Positions 28,349 through 38,172 of a stretch of DNA of 64,000 nucleotides are shown one piece after another. Position 1 is the first letter of the stretch; every line of letters begins with the position of its first letter. The notes beneath the pieces were generated by a model that was not told where the DNA came from, did not search any database, and worked only from the letters and a program-made list of their open reading frames with translations. The DNA comes from Planctomycetota bacterium (GTDB lineage: Bacteria; Planctomycetota; Brocadiia; Brocadiales; Brocadiaceae), in contig VGXV01000010.1 of assembly GCA_016873165.1 (NCBI GenBank), positions 1 to 64,000 of the forward strand. The letters run 5' to 3'. The translations under genes were made by a program, and so were the position numbers.

Positions 28349-29185
28349 TTATTTCTTTTCCCTTGCAAGCATGTAGAGAAACTGCTGGGCATATCCGGCA
28401 TATTTCCCAAAATAATTCCTGCCAAATGCGTGTAATTCTCCATTTGATATCGTCTTGTTTTTGAAATACAGTTCCTGGAGAATTTTTTTTATCCAGGTGT
28501 CAATCGGAAATGCCTCTGAAAATCCAAGAGAAAATAAGAGAACGCAGTCTGCTATCTTGCTTCCTACGCCGGGAAGTTGCGTTAGGGCTTTTTTTGCCTC
28601 AGGATAGGGAAGTTTATTTAAAAAACTGAGAAAGCTATGGTCAACGGTATCGTTTACCGCTTTAATGTGTTTCGCACGAAAACCTGTCTTTGCCATTACA
28701 ATTCGTTTGTAATTATTCAATTGCCCTGGACCAGGGAAAATGTGCCATTCGAGGCCATGCAGTTTCACTTTTTCCCCGAAATATTCTGAGAGGTTTTCAA
28801 GGTTAAGTTGTATCTTTGGAATGTTTGCCGCGGCAGAGCATATGAAAGATATCAAACATTCCCATGGATCCTGCCGTACGATACGTAAACCATGGAATTT
28901 TTTTATGGCGCGAGTCATATGTGAGTCTTTATCTATGTGCGCGATGATATCATCATACGGTTCATCAAGGGCAAAAAAATCAATCAGGAATCTTTTGTCG
29001 GCGCCGTGATATTCTAAGGTTTCTGGTGAGGATTGTCTGACTTTTAAAATACGGTTTTTTACGATAACATAAAACCATGCGTCGATTTTTTTCACCCTGA
29101 ATAACTGGCCGCACAGGAGGGTATGACAGAGATTAAAATCTTTTACCAATAGCTTTGGCAAGGTTTTCGATGAATAAAAAGACAT
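28349..29185 (-). CDS. ogg: 8-oxoguanine DNA glycosylase, OGG1 type
   Basis: A 278-residue HhH-GPD glycosylase/lyase. The helix-hairpin-helix LPGVGSKIADCVLLF carries the nucleophile K210, and D229 in AFPIDTWIKK is the catalytic Asp. The N-terminal OGG_N-like domain covers about residues 10-105, and the segment DPWECLISFICSAAANIPKI is typical of eukaryote-like OGG1. It excises 8-oxoguanine opposite C and nicks the strand. This OGG1 form occurs in scattered bacteria instead of, or besides, MutM. Confidence 0.92.
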   Translation of the reverse strand: MSFYSSKTLPKLLVKDFNLCHTLLCGQLFRVKKIDAWFYVIVKNRILKVRQSSPETLEYHGADKRFLIDFFALDEPYDDIIAHIDKDSHMTRAIKKFHGLRIVRQDPWECLISFICSAAANIPKIQLNLENLSEYFGEKVKLHGLEWHIFPGPGQLNNYKRIVMAKTGFRAKHIKAVNDTVDHSFLSFLNKLPYPEAKKALTQLPGVGSKIADCVLLFSLGFSEAFPIDTWIKKILQELYFKNKTISNGELHAFGRNYFGKYAGYAQQFLYMLAREKK

Positions 29186-29283
29186 GAAAAATCAAACCCG
29201 GACATTTATGACACTTCTTTTACAAAGTGTACCAAATAAGTCGGTTTTTACTCAAAGAAATCTTTTGTTACAGTTTTCACCCG

Positions 29284-31881
29284 TTATTTCTTTTTTAGCT
29301 CAATCGTAAATTCTAACTCTTCCCCGCTTTCGTATTGTATAGTTGTTTTATATTTCTTATATCCCTTTTTATTTGCAGTGAGTTTATATGTGTCTGTGGC
29401 TAATTCCGAAAATGAGAAAAACCCCTCATTATCCGAAGTGGTTTCTGTTTTTGCGCCAGTTGATGTCGCCTTCAATGTTATTTTCACCGATTCGAGCAGA
29501 TTGCCGGTTTTTTTGTTTGTTACCGTGCCATAAATGCTTCTGTTTTCCGCTGGAGTGGCAATTGGCGTTGGTTCTGTAGTTGTTGATGGTGTTACGACGG
29601 GAGTTACAGTGAGTGTTGGTGTTGGAGCAGGAGATGTTGTTGGCGAGGGTGAAGGTGTAAGGGAAGATACGGGGGTCGTGCCGGGCGTTTGGGAAGGTAA
29701 AGGGGTTTCGTCAGAGCCGATTCCCGGAGTTGATGAAAGGCCGTGATCAAGCAAAGAGATAAACACGTCGCTGTCTCCGCATTGGAATGAAGTTTCATAA
29801 GCGTCCTCCGAAAGAGGAAAGTCTGAGGAAGAGGTATAACCGGCAACATACACGTTTCCTTCGTTGTCAAATACCAGAGAATACCCCCGGTCTTCTTTGC
29901 TTCCGCCTAAAAATGTGGAACTGTTTAATTTCTTCAAAGTATCCCTTAGTTTCGATACAAAGACGTCTCCCCTTGCCGTATCTTCTTCGTTACCGGCGTC
30001 ATTATAAGAGCTGTCGTAGCACGTATTTGTTGTGGGAAAGTCGGAGGATTCGGAATATCCTGTTATGTATATTTTATTTTCCTGATCAATGGCAATATGA
30101 TAACTGCGTTCCGACCGGGAACCTCCGAGAAATGTTGAAGCGCTGAGCGTTTCCAGGTTTCCGTCCAGCCTGGATACAAAGACGTCCGATTCTCCCTGTA
30201 TTTCCGGCTGGTACGAGTCGCTCATTGTGGGGAAATCAGAGGAATCCGTCCATCCGGTAACGTAAATATTGCCCTCCGGATTGATGGTGATGGAATCTCC
30301 GTATTGCAGAACATATTCGTTGCCGGACCCGCCAAAATAGGTTGAGGCAAGCAATCCGCTCAAGTCTCCTTGCAGTTTTGCGATAAATGCGTCAGAACCG
30401 CCGTTGTGAGAAGTATCGTATGCATCGGATGTTGTTGGCAAGTTCGTTGATTCCGTATATCCGGCGATATAGACATTTCCTTCCGGATCGATGGTAATGG
30501 AACCTCCATAATCATTGGATGATCCTCCCAGGTACGTTGAGGCGATAAGGCCTGATAAATCATTTTGAAACTTTGAAAGAAAGGTGTCATAGTCGCCACC
30601 GCGGAATTTTGAAGTATAGGTGTCAGTAGTGACGGGAAAATCTTCCGATGCCGTGTATCCTGTGGCAAAGATGTTTCCCTCCAAATCGATGTCAATGGAA
30701 TACCCGATATCATCTTCAGAGCCGCCAAAATATGTGGAAGCTATCAGGCTTGATAAATTACTGCTCAGTTTTGAAACGAATGCGTCATAATTGCCCCCCG
30801 TGTAATCGGTGTTGTATGCATCTTTTGTTGTTGGAAAATCAGTGGAACCGGTGCGTCCTGAAACAAAAATAGTATCATCTGAATCTATTACCAGAGAAAA
30901 TCCCAAATCACTGCCGCTTCCTCCCAGATAGGTGCTTGCGATAAGAGTGGTCAAGTCAGCGCTGAGTTTCGATATGAATACATCACTATTGCCTTGAACG
31001 GTTGTTTCATACGCGCCTGTGGTTGCCGGAAACTCAACTGATTCCGTATATCCGGCGACATATACTTCTCCAGTGGAATTGAGTGCGATAGCTCTCCCGT
31101 AGTCTGCCCCGGTTCCCCCTAAAAATGTCGATGCAAGGAGCGGATCTATGATAAGTTCCTTTGAACGGTCATATTTCTGAACATCAAAACCATAAATAAA
31201 CGCTTGCCCTGATGCGGATGTGTGATAATTATTTTCATGCATCTTATATGCAATGGCAATATATTTCCTTTCTCCGTTTGTTTCCTGATAGGCGACAGGT
31301 TTCGTAAATATGACAGGTCCCAGTTCCGTATCCAATTCTAATTGTCCTGACGTATTTACGGATGCCGCTCTTGCGCCGTCAAACGTCATCTTGATAGCAG
31401 AGGTCTTTGCCCCGGGGTGTACACGATATATTTTTTCTATGGTTTTTCCATTGTTGTTAAGAGAGAGTTCTATTCCTTCGTAAATCTCTCCAAACGTAAT
31501 GGAATCATAAGCAGGGATGTTGCTTTTCCACGAGGACTGGTTTTTTCCTCTGAAAAAATTAAACGTTGCGAATGAGCGCGCCTTTCCTTTAACAGAAGGT
31601 TTTTCGGCATTTATTATGTGCTCTTTTAATGCGATAGACTTTTTGTCGCCCTTAGACATGGCATAGACAATCTCCCCTTCTTTTGTCACAAAAACAGCGC
31701 CGAGCGGGTTTTTTGAATAAAATGCAATGCGATCGTTAACCTGTCCTTTGTTTTCAATAAAAGGAGTATGGAGATGTATTTCCTTTTGAGAAACAGGTTT
31801 TTGTGGAGTTTTCTCCGCAAAGGATTGTTCAATGAATAGAAAGGGAGTAAAAAATAGTATGAAGGAAAGAATTAATGACAT
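29284..31881 (-). CDS. Secreted SBBP beta-propeller protein with carboxypeptidase-like C-terminal domain
   Basis: An 865-residue exported protein. After a hydrophobic leader (cleavage probably after SFA near residue 22) comes the N-terminal domain FIENKGQVNDRIAFYSK found in SBBP-repeat proteins. Seven repeats of about 65 residues follow, each with STFLGGS..D..G, a GNIYVAGYT strand and an SSDFPTT turn, likely a seven-bladed propeller. A Pro/Thr/Ser-rich linker leads to a CarboxypepD-reg-like beta-sandwich (SIYGTVTNKKTGNLLESV). It is probably surface-exposed and may bind ligands or matrix. The ATG lacks a ribosome site; upstream in-frame codons (KNIFLRNFIKNF) would supply the missing basic N-region. 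Confidence 0.85.
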   Translation of the reverse strand: MSLILSFILFFTPFLFIEQSFAEKTPQKPVSQKEIHLHTPFIENKGQVNDRIAFYSKNPLGAVFVTKEGEIVYAMSKGDKKSIALKEHIINAEKPSVKGKARSFATFNFFRGKNQSSWKSNIPAYDSITFGEIYEGIELSLNNNGKTIEKIYRVHPGAKTSAIKMTFDGARAASVNTSGQLELDTELGPVIFTKPVAYQETNGERKYIAIAYKMHENNYHTSASGQAFIYGFDVQKYDRSKELIIDPLLASTFLGGTGADYGRAIALNSTGEVYVAGYTESVEFPATTGAYETTVQGNSDVFISKLSADLTTLIASTYLGGSGSDLGFSLVIDSDDTIFVSGRTGSTDFPTTKDAYNTDYTGGNYDAFVSKLSSNLSSLIASTYFGGSEDDIGYSIDIDLEGNIFATGYTASEDFPVTTDTYTSKFRGGDYDTFLSKFQNDLSGLIASTYLGGSSNDYGGSITIDPEGNVYIAGYTESTNLPTTSDAYDTSHNGGSDAFIAKLQGDLSGLLASTYFGGSGNEYVLQYGDSITINPEGNIYVTGWTDSSDFPTMSDSYQPEIQGESDVFVSRLDGNLETLSASTFLGGSRSERSYHIAIDQENKIYITGYSESSDFPTTNTCYDSSYNDAGNEEDTARGDVFVSKLRDTLKKLNSSTFLGGSKEDRGYSLVFDNEGNVYVAGYTSSSDFPLSEDAYETSFQCGDSDVFISLLDHGLSSTPGIGSDETPLPSQTPGTTPVSSLTPSPSPTTSPAPTPTLTVTPVVTPSTTTEPTPIATPAENRSIYGTVTNKKTGNLLESVKITLKATSTGAKTETTSDNEGFFSFSELATDTYKLTANKKGYKKYKTTIQYESGEELEFTIELKKK

Positions 31882-31925
31882 GGTAAAGTTTTTAATGAAA
31901 TTTCTTAAAAAGATATTTTTGATAC

Positions 31926-32687
31926 TTAACTCTGGAGTTCTCTTTCAAAATACTTTTTTCCGTTTTCCTTAAAATCATCAAAGGAAGGAAATTCTTTATC
32001 TGAGACAGACATGAGCCTTGCAAGATCTTTCTTCCCAAGAATGTCTATATTTTCTAATATTATGACACTTCTAAAATTTATATTTTCATTCACAAATTTT
32101 AAGCAGGAAATCGTGGCAAGTTTTGCTCTGGAAGAACTATTTACACCCAATAGAAAAATTGGCTTTGGTCGGCTATTAAAACAATAATCGACTTCATATT
32201 CTTCGTGCTCTGGTACGGGATAATATTTCTTTATTGGTTTGTATTTCTGGAGTTCTGTTTCAATAAATTCTTCTAGCATTTCGAAAAAGAGGCTATGGAT
32301 TACTTCTCTTTTATAAAGACGCATATTAGATATTTTGCCAATAACTTGTGCAAAATGCATTAAGGCTGGATACAATGAATCTATACTTGTATCTATGTAT
32401 AGATTTCCATTTTCTTCTGAAACATGGTTTTCTTTTAGTATTCTATTAAATATTTTTTCTTTGTTTGGTGTATCAATATCAAAAGAATACGATAACCGCA
32501 TCAAAGTCATACCTTGATCAGAAATTCTTACGTTGCGACCCTCACCGTCAGTCAATTCCAAAAATATATCAATCATATCCCCATCTTCATGATATATGGG
32601 AGCCAGAAGCTGATATATCTTAGGCCTTTTTTCCTGAAAGGAGACTCGATTATTAAATTGTATTTTTAATTCATCAAATAATTTCAT
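31926..32687 (-). CDS. DUF1828-containing protein
   Basis: A 253-residue soluble protein. Residues 30-70 (DIFLELTDGEGRNVRISDQG) match the DUF1828 pattern of beta strands ending in a V-x-I-x-D-x-G turn; a second half resembles the DUF1829 type with a Rossmann-like rhythm (PIFLLGVNSSSRAKLATISC). Function is unknown. The ATG at 32687 is preferred; an ATG at 32750 would add 21 residues and lengthen the overlap with the gene upstream. The 14-base overlap with that gene implies coupled expression. Such two-gene sets lie in accessory DNA, so a toxin or defence role is possible but unproven. Confidence 0.7.
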   Translation of the reverse strand: MKLFDELKIQFNNRVSFQEKRPKIYQLLAPIYHEDGDMIDIFLELTDGEGRNVRISDQGMTLMRLSYSFDIDTPNKEKIFNRILKENHVSEENGNLYIDTSIDSLYPALMHFAQVIGKISNMRLYKREVIHSLFFEMLEEFIETELQKYKPIKKYYPVPEHEEYEVDYCFNSRPKPIFLLGVNSSSRAKLATISCLKFVNENINFRSVIILENIDILGKKDLARLMSVSDKEFPSFDDFKENGKKYFERELQS

Positions 32688-33168
32688 TATTAAATAATTT
32701 CTTTTTAAAAATATGTCTAAAATGCTTGTATGCATCCGTAATATTAACAAAATTAAAGAAATATTTTAGAGCTTCTTTAAATGAAGCATATTCACTTGTT
32801 GAGACAATTAATTTTGGTTCAAAAAAACCATTGTTCAAGTCATCTGAGGTTGTTTTATGAATATGATATCCAAAGTGAGGATTTGGTTTTATAGGATCTT
32901 CGACAACTTGTCCGTGATTACCGTTAAATCTTAGAAGGATATTTTTTGGACCTTCTAAAGATTGATGGAGCAGACCTATTGAAAAATTTTCCTGAAAATC
33001 TATATGTATTCTCATAAAAACATAAAATTGATCATCCATATCTAAAGATTTTAATTTCATATCGTTTCTTTTGTGCTTTTTCTCAAGTTTCATTTCTTTT
33101 GTTGGAGGTTCAACGATGGCCTTGCGGCACTTGATTAAGGATTCAATATAGGCTTCTGTGTAATCCAT
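32674..33168 (-). CDS. Hypothetical protein paired with the DUF1828 gene
   Basis: A 164-residue protein with no recognised fold. It has an N-terminal basic region (KKHKRNDMKLKSL), a beta-rich middle (FYVFMRIHIDFQENFSIGLL) with a histidine-rich turn HFGYHIHK, and a helical C-terminus. The alternation RFNGNHG..NPHFGYHIHK could suggest a nucleic-acid or metal site. It lies upstream of and overlaps the DUF1828 gene on the minus strand, so the two form one cassette. The start has AAGAG about 10 bases upstream. Confidence 0.65.
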   Translation of the reverse strand: MDYTEAYIESLIKCRKAIVEPPTKEMKLEKKHKRNDMKLKSLDMDDQFYVFMRIHIDFQENFSIGLLHQSLEGPKNILLRFNGNHGQVVEDPIKPNPHFGYHIHKTTSDDLNNGFFEPKLIVSTSEYASFKEALKYFFNFVNITDAYKHFRHIFKKKLFNNEII

Positions 33169-33615
33169 AAATAAACTCTTAAACGACAGATATTATATGA
33201 TACGTTTTAATTGTTCGGTTTAAATTTTATTCGAAAGAAAACGTTTGATATTGTTATTTTAGTAAAAAAAAGATATTCAGAATCAGCGACTATTTTAAGA
33301 TTTTTTTCACGCGGTTACTTATAGACCTTAACTTTTTCCAAAAATATCATACTATGTGACACTATTTTCATTTAGTGGGCTTAGATTGATAAAATTGATA
33401 AAAAATGCCCGTTCGATACTCTTATGGTAAAAAAGATAACGAACTGGCACAACACAGAAGTGGTTAATGGTGAGAGTATAATAACAAGGCCAATTTTTAA
33501 GTCAATTGAAATTTTGTATGATAGCGGAATACCCCTTTTATGTTTTTATCATCATATGTTAGAATATGGCAATATGTATGAAAATATGTTTTTTTAATCA
33601 TTAGAAAAGGAATTG
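33169..33615. other. AT-rich intergenic region upstream of hutU
   Basis: About 445 bases between divergent units. It must contain promoters for the leftward DUF1828 cassette and rightward hutU. A TATAAT-like sequence is present on the minus strand near 33190, but no -35 partner is clear. No tRNA, hairpin terminator or open frame with a ribosome site was found. Confidence 0.4.
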
Positions 33616-35307
33616 ATGCTTATGACCCGACCGATGTTTTATGAATTCAGGCCGGAAGGCCCGATTAAGGCTCCCACAGGAACAAGCCTCAACTGTGACA
33701 ATTGGGATAGCGAGGCTGCATTACGTATGCTAATGAATAATCTGAACCCCGATGTTGCCGTTCAGCCGGAAGAGCTTATTGTGTATGGCGGAAATGGACG
33801 CGCCGCAAGGAACTGGAAGGAATATCAGAGAATTATTGCGGCATTGAAAACATTAAAAAAAGATGAAACGCTCTGCGTCCAGTCGGGGAAACCGGTGTAC
33901 GTTGCAAAAACACACGAATGGGCGCCGAGGGTGATTATCGCAAATGCGAACCTTGTGCCCGGATGGGCAAATCAGGATGTATTTGATAATTATGATCGTA
34001 TGGGGCTTACCATGTATGGCCAAATGACGGCGGGAAGCTGGATTTATATTGGGACGCAGGGGATTCTGCAGGGCACCTATGAAACCTTTGCGGCATTGGC
34101 AAAGAAGGCATTGAATACCGATTCTTTAAGGGGAAAGTTCGTACTTACCGCGGGTATGGGAGGCATGAGCGGCGCCCAGCCTCTTGCCGTGACAATGAAT
34201 GACGGCGTTGTCCTTTGTGTGGAAGTGCGGAAGGAACGTATAGAGAAAAAAGTAAGGGAAGGGTATTGTGACAGGATAACAGAGAATCCGGATGAAGCGT
34301 TACAGTGGATATCTGACGCAAAATCCCGGCAAATACCTCTTTCTGTAGGATTGGTGGGGAATGCCGCCGCGGTTCATCCGGAACTGGTGAAACGTGGAAT
34401 TACCCCGGATATTGTAACGGATCAGACCCCTGCCCATGATCTGATGTCTTACATGCCGGTGGGCGATGTGAAGGAATTGGAGAAATTGAGGGAGAGAAAC
34501 AAACGCGTTTATAAGGAAAAGGTGTTTGATGCGATTATTGATCACATGAAGGCAATATTACAGATGCAGAGAAACGGGGCGACCTGCTTTGACTACGGCA
34601 ACAATTTGCGTTCGCAGGCGGAGTTTGCAGGGGTATCCATGCGCGACCCAAACGGAAATTACTGGTATCCCGGATTTGTTCCTGCGTTTATTCGTCCGTT
34701 GTTCTGTGAGGGGAAAGGGCCGTTTCGCTGGGCTGCCCTGTCGGGAGACGCTGCGGATATTGAAAAAATAGATAAAGCAATTATTGATAATTTTCCCAAA
34801 GATGCCGCTCTTGTGCGATGGATACATCTTGCGAAACAAAAGGCGCCTCAAACAGGACTGCCCGCGAGAATTTGCTGGCTGGGATATGGTGAACGCGCAA
34901 AGATGGGACTCATTATTAATGATATGGTAAGGAAAGGCATTGTCAAGGCTCCGGTGGTCATAGGAAGGGATCACCTTGACTGCGGCTCTGTAGCTTCTCC
35001 TTACAGAGAAACGGAGGGCATGAAGGACGGGAGCGATGCGATTGCCGACTGGCCGTTATTGAATTTTGCTTTGAATGCGGTGAATGGTGCAAGCTGGGTA
35101 AGTTTTCATCATGGCGGCGGCGTGGGGATCGGAAATTCCCTTCACGCGGGAATGGTGATTGTTGCTGACGGAACCGCGGAGAAAGATAAGAGACTTGAAA
35201 GGGTATTAACGGCAGATCCCGGCATCGGAATTGCCCGGCATGTTGATGCCGGATACGAAGAAGCGGTCGGAATTGCGAAGGAAAAAGGGATAAAAATACC
35301 GGAATAG
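33616..35307 (+). CDS. hutU: Urocanate hydratase
   Basis: A 563-residue urocanase, normal length. It hydrates urocanate to imidazolone propionate with tightly bound NAD+, the second step of histidine breakdown. Characteristic segments are [45 protein letters not shown] (NAD site) and the C-terminal [17 protein letters not shown] with the catalytic-site cysteine. The ATG at 33616 follows AAAAGGA at 5 bases; another ATG at 33622 is possible. No hutH, hutI or hutG is nearby, so the role in this organism is unclear. A pterin dehydratase gene follows after 32 bases. Confidence 0.95.
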   Translation: MLMTRPMFYEFRPEGPIKAPTGTSLNCDNWDSEAALRMLMNNLNPDVAVQPEELIVYGGNGRAARNWKEYQRIIAALKTLKKDETLCVQSGKPVYVAKTHEWAPRVIIANANLVPGWANQDVFDNYDRMGLTMYGQMTAGSWIYIGTQGILQGTYETFAALAKKALNTDSLRGKFVLTAGMGGMSGAQPLAVTMNDGVVLCVEVRKERIEKKVREGYCDRITENPDEALQWISDAKSRQIPLSVGLVGNAAAVHPELVKRGITPDIVTDQTPAHDLMSYMPVGDVKELEKLRERNKRVYKEKVFDAIIDHMKAILQMQRNGATCFDYGNNLRSQAEFAGVSMRDPNGNYWYPGFVPAFIRPLFCEGKGPFRWAALSGDAADIEKIDKAIIDNFPKDAALVRWIHLAKQKAPQTGLPARICWLGYGERAKMGLIINDMVRKGIVKAPVVIGRDHLDCGSVASPYRETEGMKDGSDAIADWPLLNFALNAVNGASWVSFHHGGGVGIGNSLHAGMVIVADGTAEKDKRLERVLTADPGIGIARHVDAGYEEAVGIAKEKGIKIPE

Positions 35308-35339
35308 TTTTTTCTTGTTACTTTTTGGAGGGCAATCAA

Positions 35340-35666
35340 ATGTCAGAGCTTGCTTCGAAAACATGTGTGCCATGCAAGGGGGGAATACCTCCTTTAAAGG
35401 GAAAAGAACTCAAGGAGTTGCAGAAGCATGTCAGCGGTTGGGATGTTATAGAAGAACATCATTTGTATAAATTGTTTAAATTTCCCAATTTCAGAACAGC
35501 GCTCGATTTTACGAACAAAGTGGGAGGGATTGCCGAAGAACAGGGACATCATCCCCAGATATGTTTAACGTGGGGAAAGGTAGAAATCAAAATTTTTACC
35601 CATAAAATCAATGGACTGACCGAAAGCGATTTTATTCTTGCCGCAAAGATAGATACCATCAAATAA
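35340..35666 (+). CDS. Pterin-4a-carbinolamine dehydratase
   Basis: A 108-residue PCD/DCoH/PhhB family protein. The active-site motif EEQGHHPQICLTWGKVEI with paired histidines, and the later THKINGLTESDF, are complete. It dehydrates 4a-hydroxytetrahydropterin in the cycle that recycles the cofactor of aromatic amino-acid hydroxylases, or acts in molybdopterin-related chemistry. The start is the ATG at 35340 behind GGAGGG. It forms a pair with hutU. No phenylalanine hydroxylase gene is in the window. Confidence 0.92.
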   Translation: MSELASKTCVPCKGGIPPLKGKELKELQKHVSGWDVIEEHHLYKLFKFPNFRTALDFTNKVGGIAEEQGHHPQICLTWGKVEIKIFTHKINGLTESDFILAAKIDTIK

Positions 35667-35715
35667 TAATATCTTGATTGTGTAGGAATTTTGATTCTAT
35701 TTAAGCGGGTTTCGC

Positions 35716-35803
35716 GGTAGGGGGGATTAAGCGACAGCGAATCCGCCTGTCCCGTAAATATTATTGGTGGATTCAGCGTAAAAACAACGCCTTAATCCAC
35801 CCT
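35716..35803. repeat. GGTAGGGTGG-type inverted-repeat element, copy 2
   Basis: Starts GGTAGGGGGGATTAAGCG and ends TTAATCCACCCT, with an inner ATTGGTGGATTCAGCG arm. Related to 15617-15705 and to the inside of 48697-48831. It ends only 9 bases before the presumed recG start codon. Confidence 0.6.
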
Positions 35804-35812
35804 GCTAATAAC

Positions 35813-37879
35813 TTGAACCAACTATTCAACCAACCAATTCAATACCTGAAAGGGGTAGGGCCGAAACGGAGTGAAATTCTCGAACGATTAGGCATTAAAA
35901 CCATTCTCGATTTACTCTATTACTTTCCCCGCGACTATAATGATTTTTCAAAAATACAGAAAATTTCCGAATCGAAGATCGGAGCGAAGATTACCATTCG
36001 GGGTACAATTGCCGGTATACAAAACAGGGTCGCCAGAGGGGGAAAACCCATACTCGAAGTTTTTGTGAGCGATGAAACGGGCACAATTGCCGCAACATGG
36101 TTCAACCAGCCGTTTCTTGTCAATAAGTTTCATGTAGGAGACCGTTTGTTTTTGCATGGAAAGGTAAATTCGTATAAATATCTCCAGTTGCTCAGCCCGG
36201 AATATGAGATGCTTGGCGATGAAGTGTCGGGCTTTACTACATGGGGCATTATTCCCGTTTATCCTCTCACAGAGCACATAAGCCAAACCCAATTAAGAAA
36301 AATTATTCATTCCGCGATACAATGCTGCGCAGATTTGCTGGACGACACTCTCCCTGAAGCGCTTGTTAAAAAATATAATTTTTCTCACGCGGCAGAAGCC
36401 ATAAAACATATTCATTTCCCTCCTTCTCCGGAACAATTGTCCCGCGCGAAAAACCGGCTTGTTTACGAGGAGCTGTTTATCCTTGAAGTGGCAATGGCCC
36501 TCAGGCGGCGCAGTATTAAAAGCGAGCAGGGGATTTCCTTTAAGGCAGGAGCGAATGTAGACGGCCATATTCGGAAAATTATCCCCTTTCCCCTTACCGG
36601 TGCGCAGGAACGGGTAGTTCATGAAATTAAGGAGGATATGAAAAACACAAAGCCAATGAACAGATTGCTTCAGGGAGACGTTGGTTCCGGGAAAACGGTT
36701 GTTGCCCTGTATGCCGCTTTAATTGCAGTTGCAAACGGCTATCAGGTTGCCTTTATGGCGCCTACGGAAATATTAGCGCAGCAGCATTTTCACACACTGC
36801 AAAAGTTCTTGCACGCATCACAAGTCAGACTCTGCCTGTTAACAGGCAGTAGTGATGCGAAGTACAAAAAAGAAACACTGTCTCAATTAAGCAATGGAAC
36901 GATAGATCTGATTGTCGGGACACATGCCCTCATAGAAGAAACCATTTCATTCAAAAATCTGGGTTTCGTGGTGATAGACGAACAACACAAATTCGGCGTA
37001 TTGCAACGTCTCAAACTCAGGAAAAAAGGAGTAAGTCCTGATGTGCTCATCATGACGGCAACGCCGATTCCCCGAACACTGGCAATTACTTTGTTTGGAG
37101 ATATGGATATTTCCTTTCTTGATGAAATGCCTCCGGGACGTATTCCGGCAAAGACATACTGGATATCAAAAAATAAAGAAACCGCCGCGTACGAATTTAT
37201 TCGTGGGGAAATAAAAAAGGGAAGACAGGTATTTGTTATTTATCCGCTTGTAGAGCAGTCGGAAAAACTGGATCTGAAATCTGCCGTTACGGAAGCAGAA
37301 AGGCTGCAGAAGGAAATATTTCCGGAATGCAAGGTGGGCCTGCTTCACGGCAAAATGAAATCTTCAGAAAAAGAGCAGGTGATGAAAGATTTCAAAGAAA
37401 AGAGGTATGACATCCTGGTTTCCACGATTATTATTGAAGTGGGAATTGACATTCCTAATGCCACGGTGATGGTTATTGAACATGCGGAACGGTTTGGTTT
37501 GGCGCAGTTGCACCAATTGCGCGGGAGAATCGGAAGGGGCTGTGAACAGTCGTATTGCCTGCTTTTTGGCATTCCGAAAACCGCAATATCGCGTGAACGG
37601 CTCAGAACAATGGTAAAAACGCATGACGGATTTAAAATAGCGGAAATGGATTTTAAACTCAGAGGCCCCGGAGAATTTTTTGGCACACGCCAGCATGGTT
37701 TGCCGGAATTGAAGATAAGCAATCTTTTTCACGATTTTCCAATCCTGCAAAAGGCCAGAAAAGACGCCTTTGAAATAGTGAACAACGACCCGCATCTTTC
37801 TTCCGAAGAGTATCAAAAAATAAAACAACGGGTTACGGAGATGTTTAAAGACAGGCTGGAACTTTTTACGATTGGGTAA
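35813..37879 (+). CDS. recG: ATP-dependent DNA helicase RecG
   Basis: A 688-residue RecG, full length. The wedge/OB-fold domain (about 60-150) precedes the superfamily 2 motor with Walker A GDVGSGKTVVA, the Walker B box VIDEQHKFG, ATPIPRTLAIT, and the RecG-specific TRG-like end GRIGRGCEQSYCLLF. It drives fork regression and branch migration of stalled replication forks. The proposed start is a TTG at 35813, since the conserved N-terminus (QPIQYLKGVGPKR) begins a few codons later. There is no evident ribosome site, and a repeat element lies directly upstream, so the native promoter may have been displaced. Confidence 0.95.
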   Translation: MNQLFNQPIQYLKGVGPKRSEILERLGIKTILDLLYYFPRDYNDFSKIQKISESKIGAKITIRGTIAGIQNRVARGGKPILEVFVSDETGTIAATWFNQPFLVNKFHVGDRLFLHGKVNSYKYLQLLSPEYEMLGDEVSGFTTWGIIPVYPLTEHISQTQLRKIIHSAIQCCADLLDDTLPEALVKKYNFSHAAEAIKHIHFPPSPEQLSRAKNRLVYEELFILEVAMALRRRSIKSEQGISFKAGANVDGHIRKIIPFPLTGAQERVVHEIKEDMKNTKPMNRLLQGDVGSGKTVVALYAALIAVANGYQVAFMAPTEILAQQHFHTLQKFLHASQVRLCLLTGSSDAKYKKETLSQLSNGTIDLIVGTHALIEETISFKNLGFVVIDEQHKFGVLQRLKLRKKGVSPDVLIMTATPIPRTLAITLFGDMDISFLDEMPPGRIPAKTYWISKNKETAAYEFIRGEIKKGRQVFVIYPLVEQSEKLDLKSAVTEAERLQKEIFPECKVGLLHGKMKSSEKEQVMKDFKEKRYDILVSTIIIEVGIDIPNATVMVIEHAERFGLAQLHQLRGRIGRGCEQSYCLLFGIPKTAISRERLRTMVKTHDGFKIAEMDFKLRGPGEFFGTRQHGLPELKISNLFHDFPILQKARKDAFEIVNNDPHLSSEEYQKIKQRVTEMFKDRLELFTIG

Positions 37880-37947
37880 TGATTACTGGAAGAGATTAAA
37901 TCTTTCATAATTATCAATCATGATTCCGCTTCCCGTAATTTTTGAAG

Positions 37948-38169
37948 TCAATCCCTTTCCCTCATTTTGCGTACGATAGCAACAATATCTTTTGTCGTAA
38001 CTTTTAAATTGATACCTTTTACGTCTAATGGTGATTTTGTAACTTTAAGGGGTGTAATAATAAATTTTTTACCATCACGCCTCTTAATTTGAACTTCTCC
38101 TTCTTTGTTCGCACGTTCCAAAAGATGTGCTAATTTTTGTCGCGCCTCTGAAAAAGTATATACGTTCAT
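37948..38169 (-). CDS. Antitoxin, Phd/YefM-like
   Basis: A 73-residue protein. The N-terminal MNVYTFSEARQKLAHLLERA is the dimer/DNA-binding fold of Phd/YefM antitoxins, and KRRDGKKFIITPL is the following strand. The C-terminal 25 residues, rich in K, R and D, should wrap the toxin. It lies 3 bases downstream of the PIN toxin gene, so the toxin is first in this operon, the reverse of the usual order. Confidence 0.85.
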   Translation of the reverse strand: MNVYTFSEARQKLAHLLERANKEGEVQIKRRDGKKFIITPLKVTKSPLDVKGINLKVTTKDIVAIVRKMRERD

Positions 38170-38172
38170 AAA

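Noticed and set aside
33400-33480. GTTCGAT and TGGCAC motifs that look like a tRNA T-loop and a sigma54 -24 box
   Set aside because: No cloverleaf can be drawn around the first, and no -12 GC box occurs at the required distance from the second.
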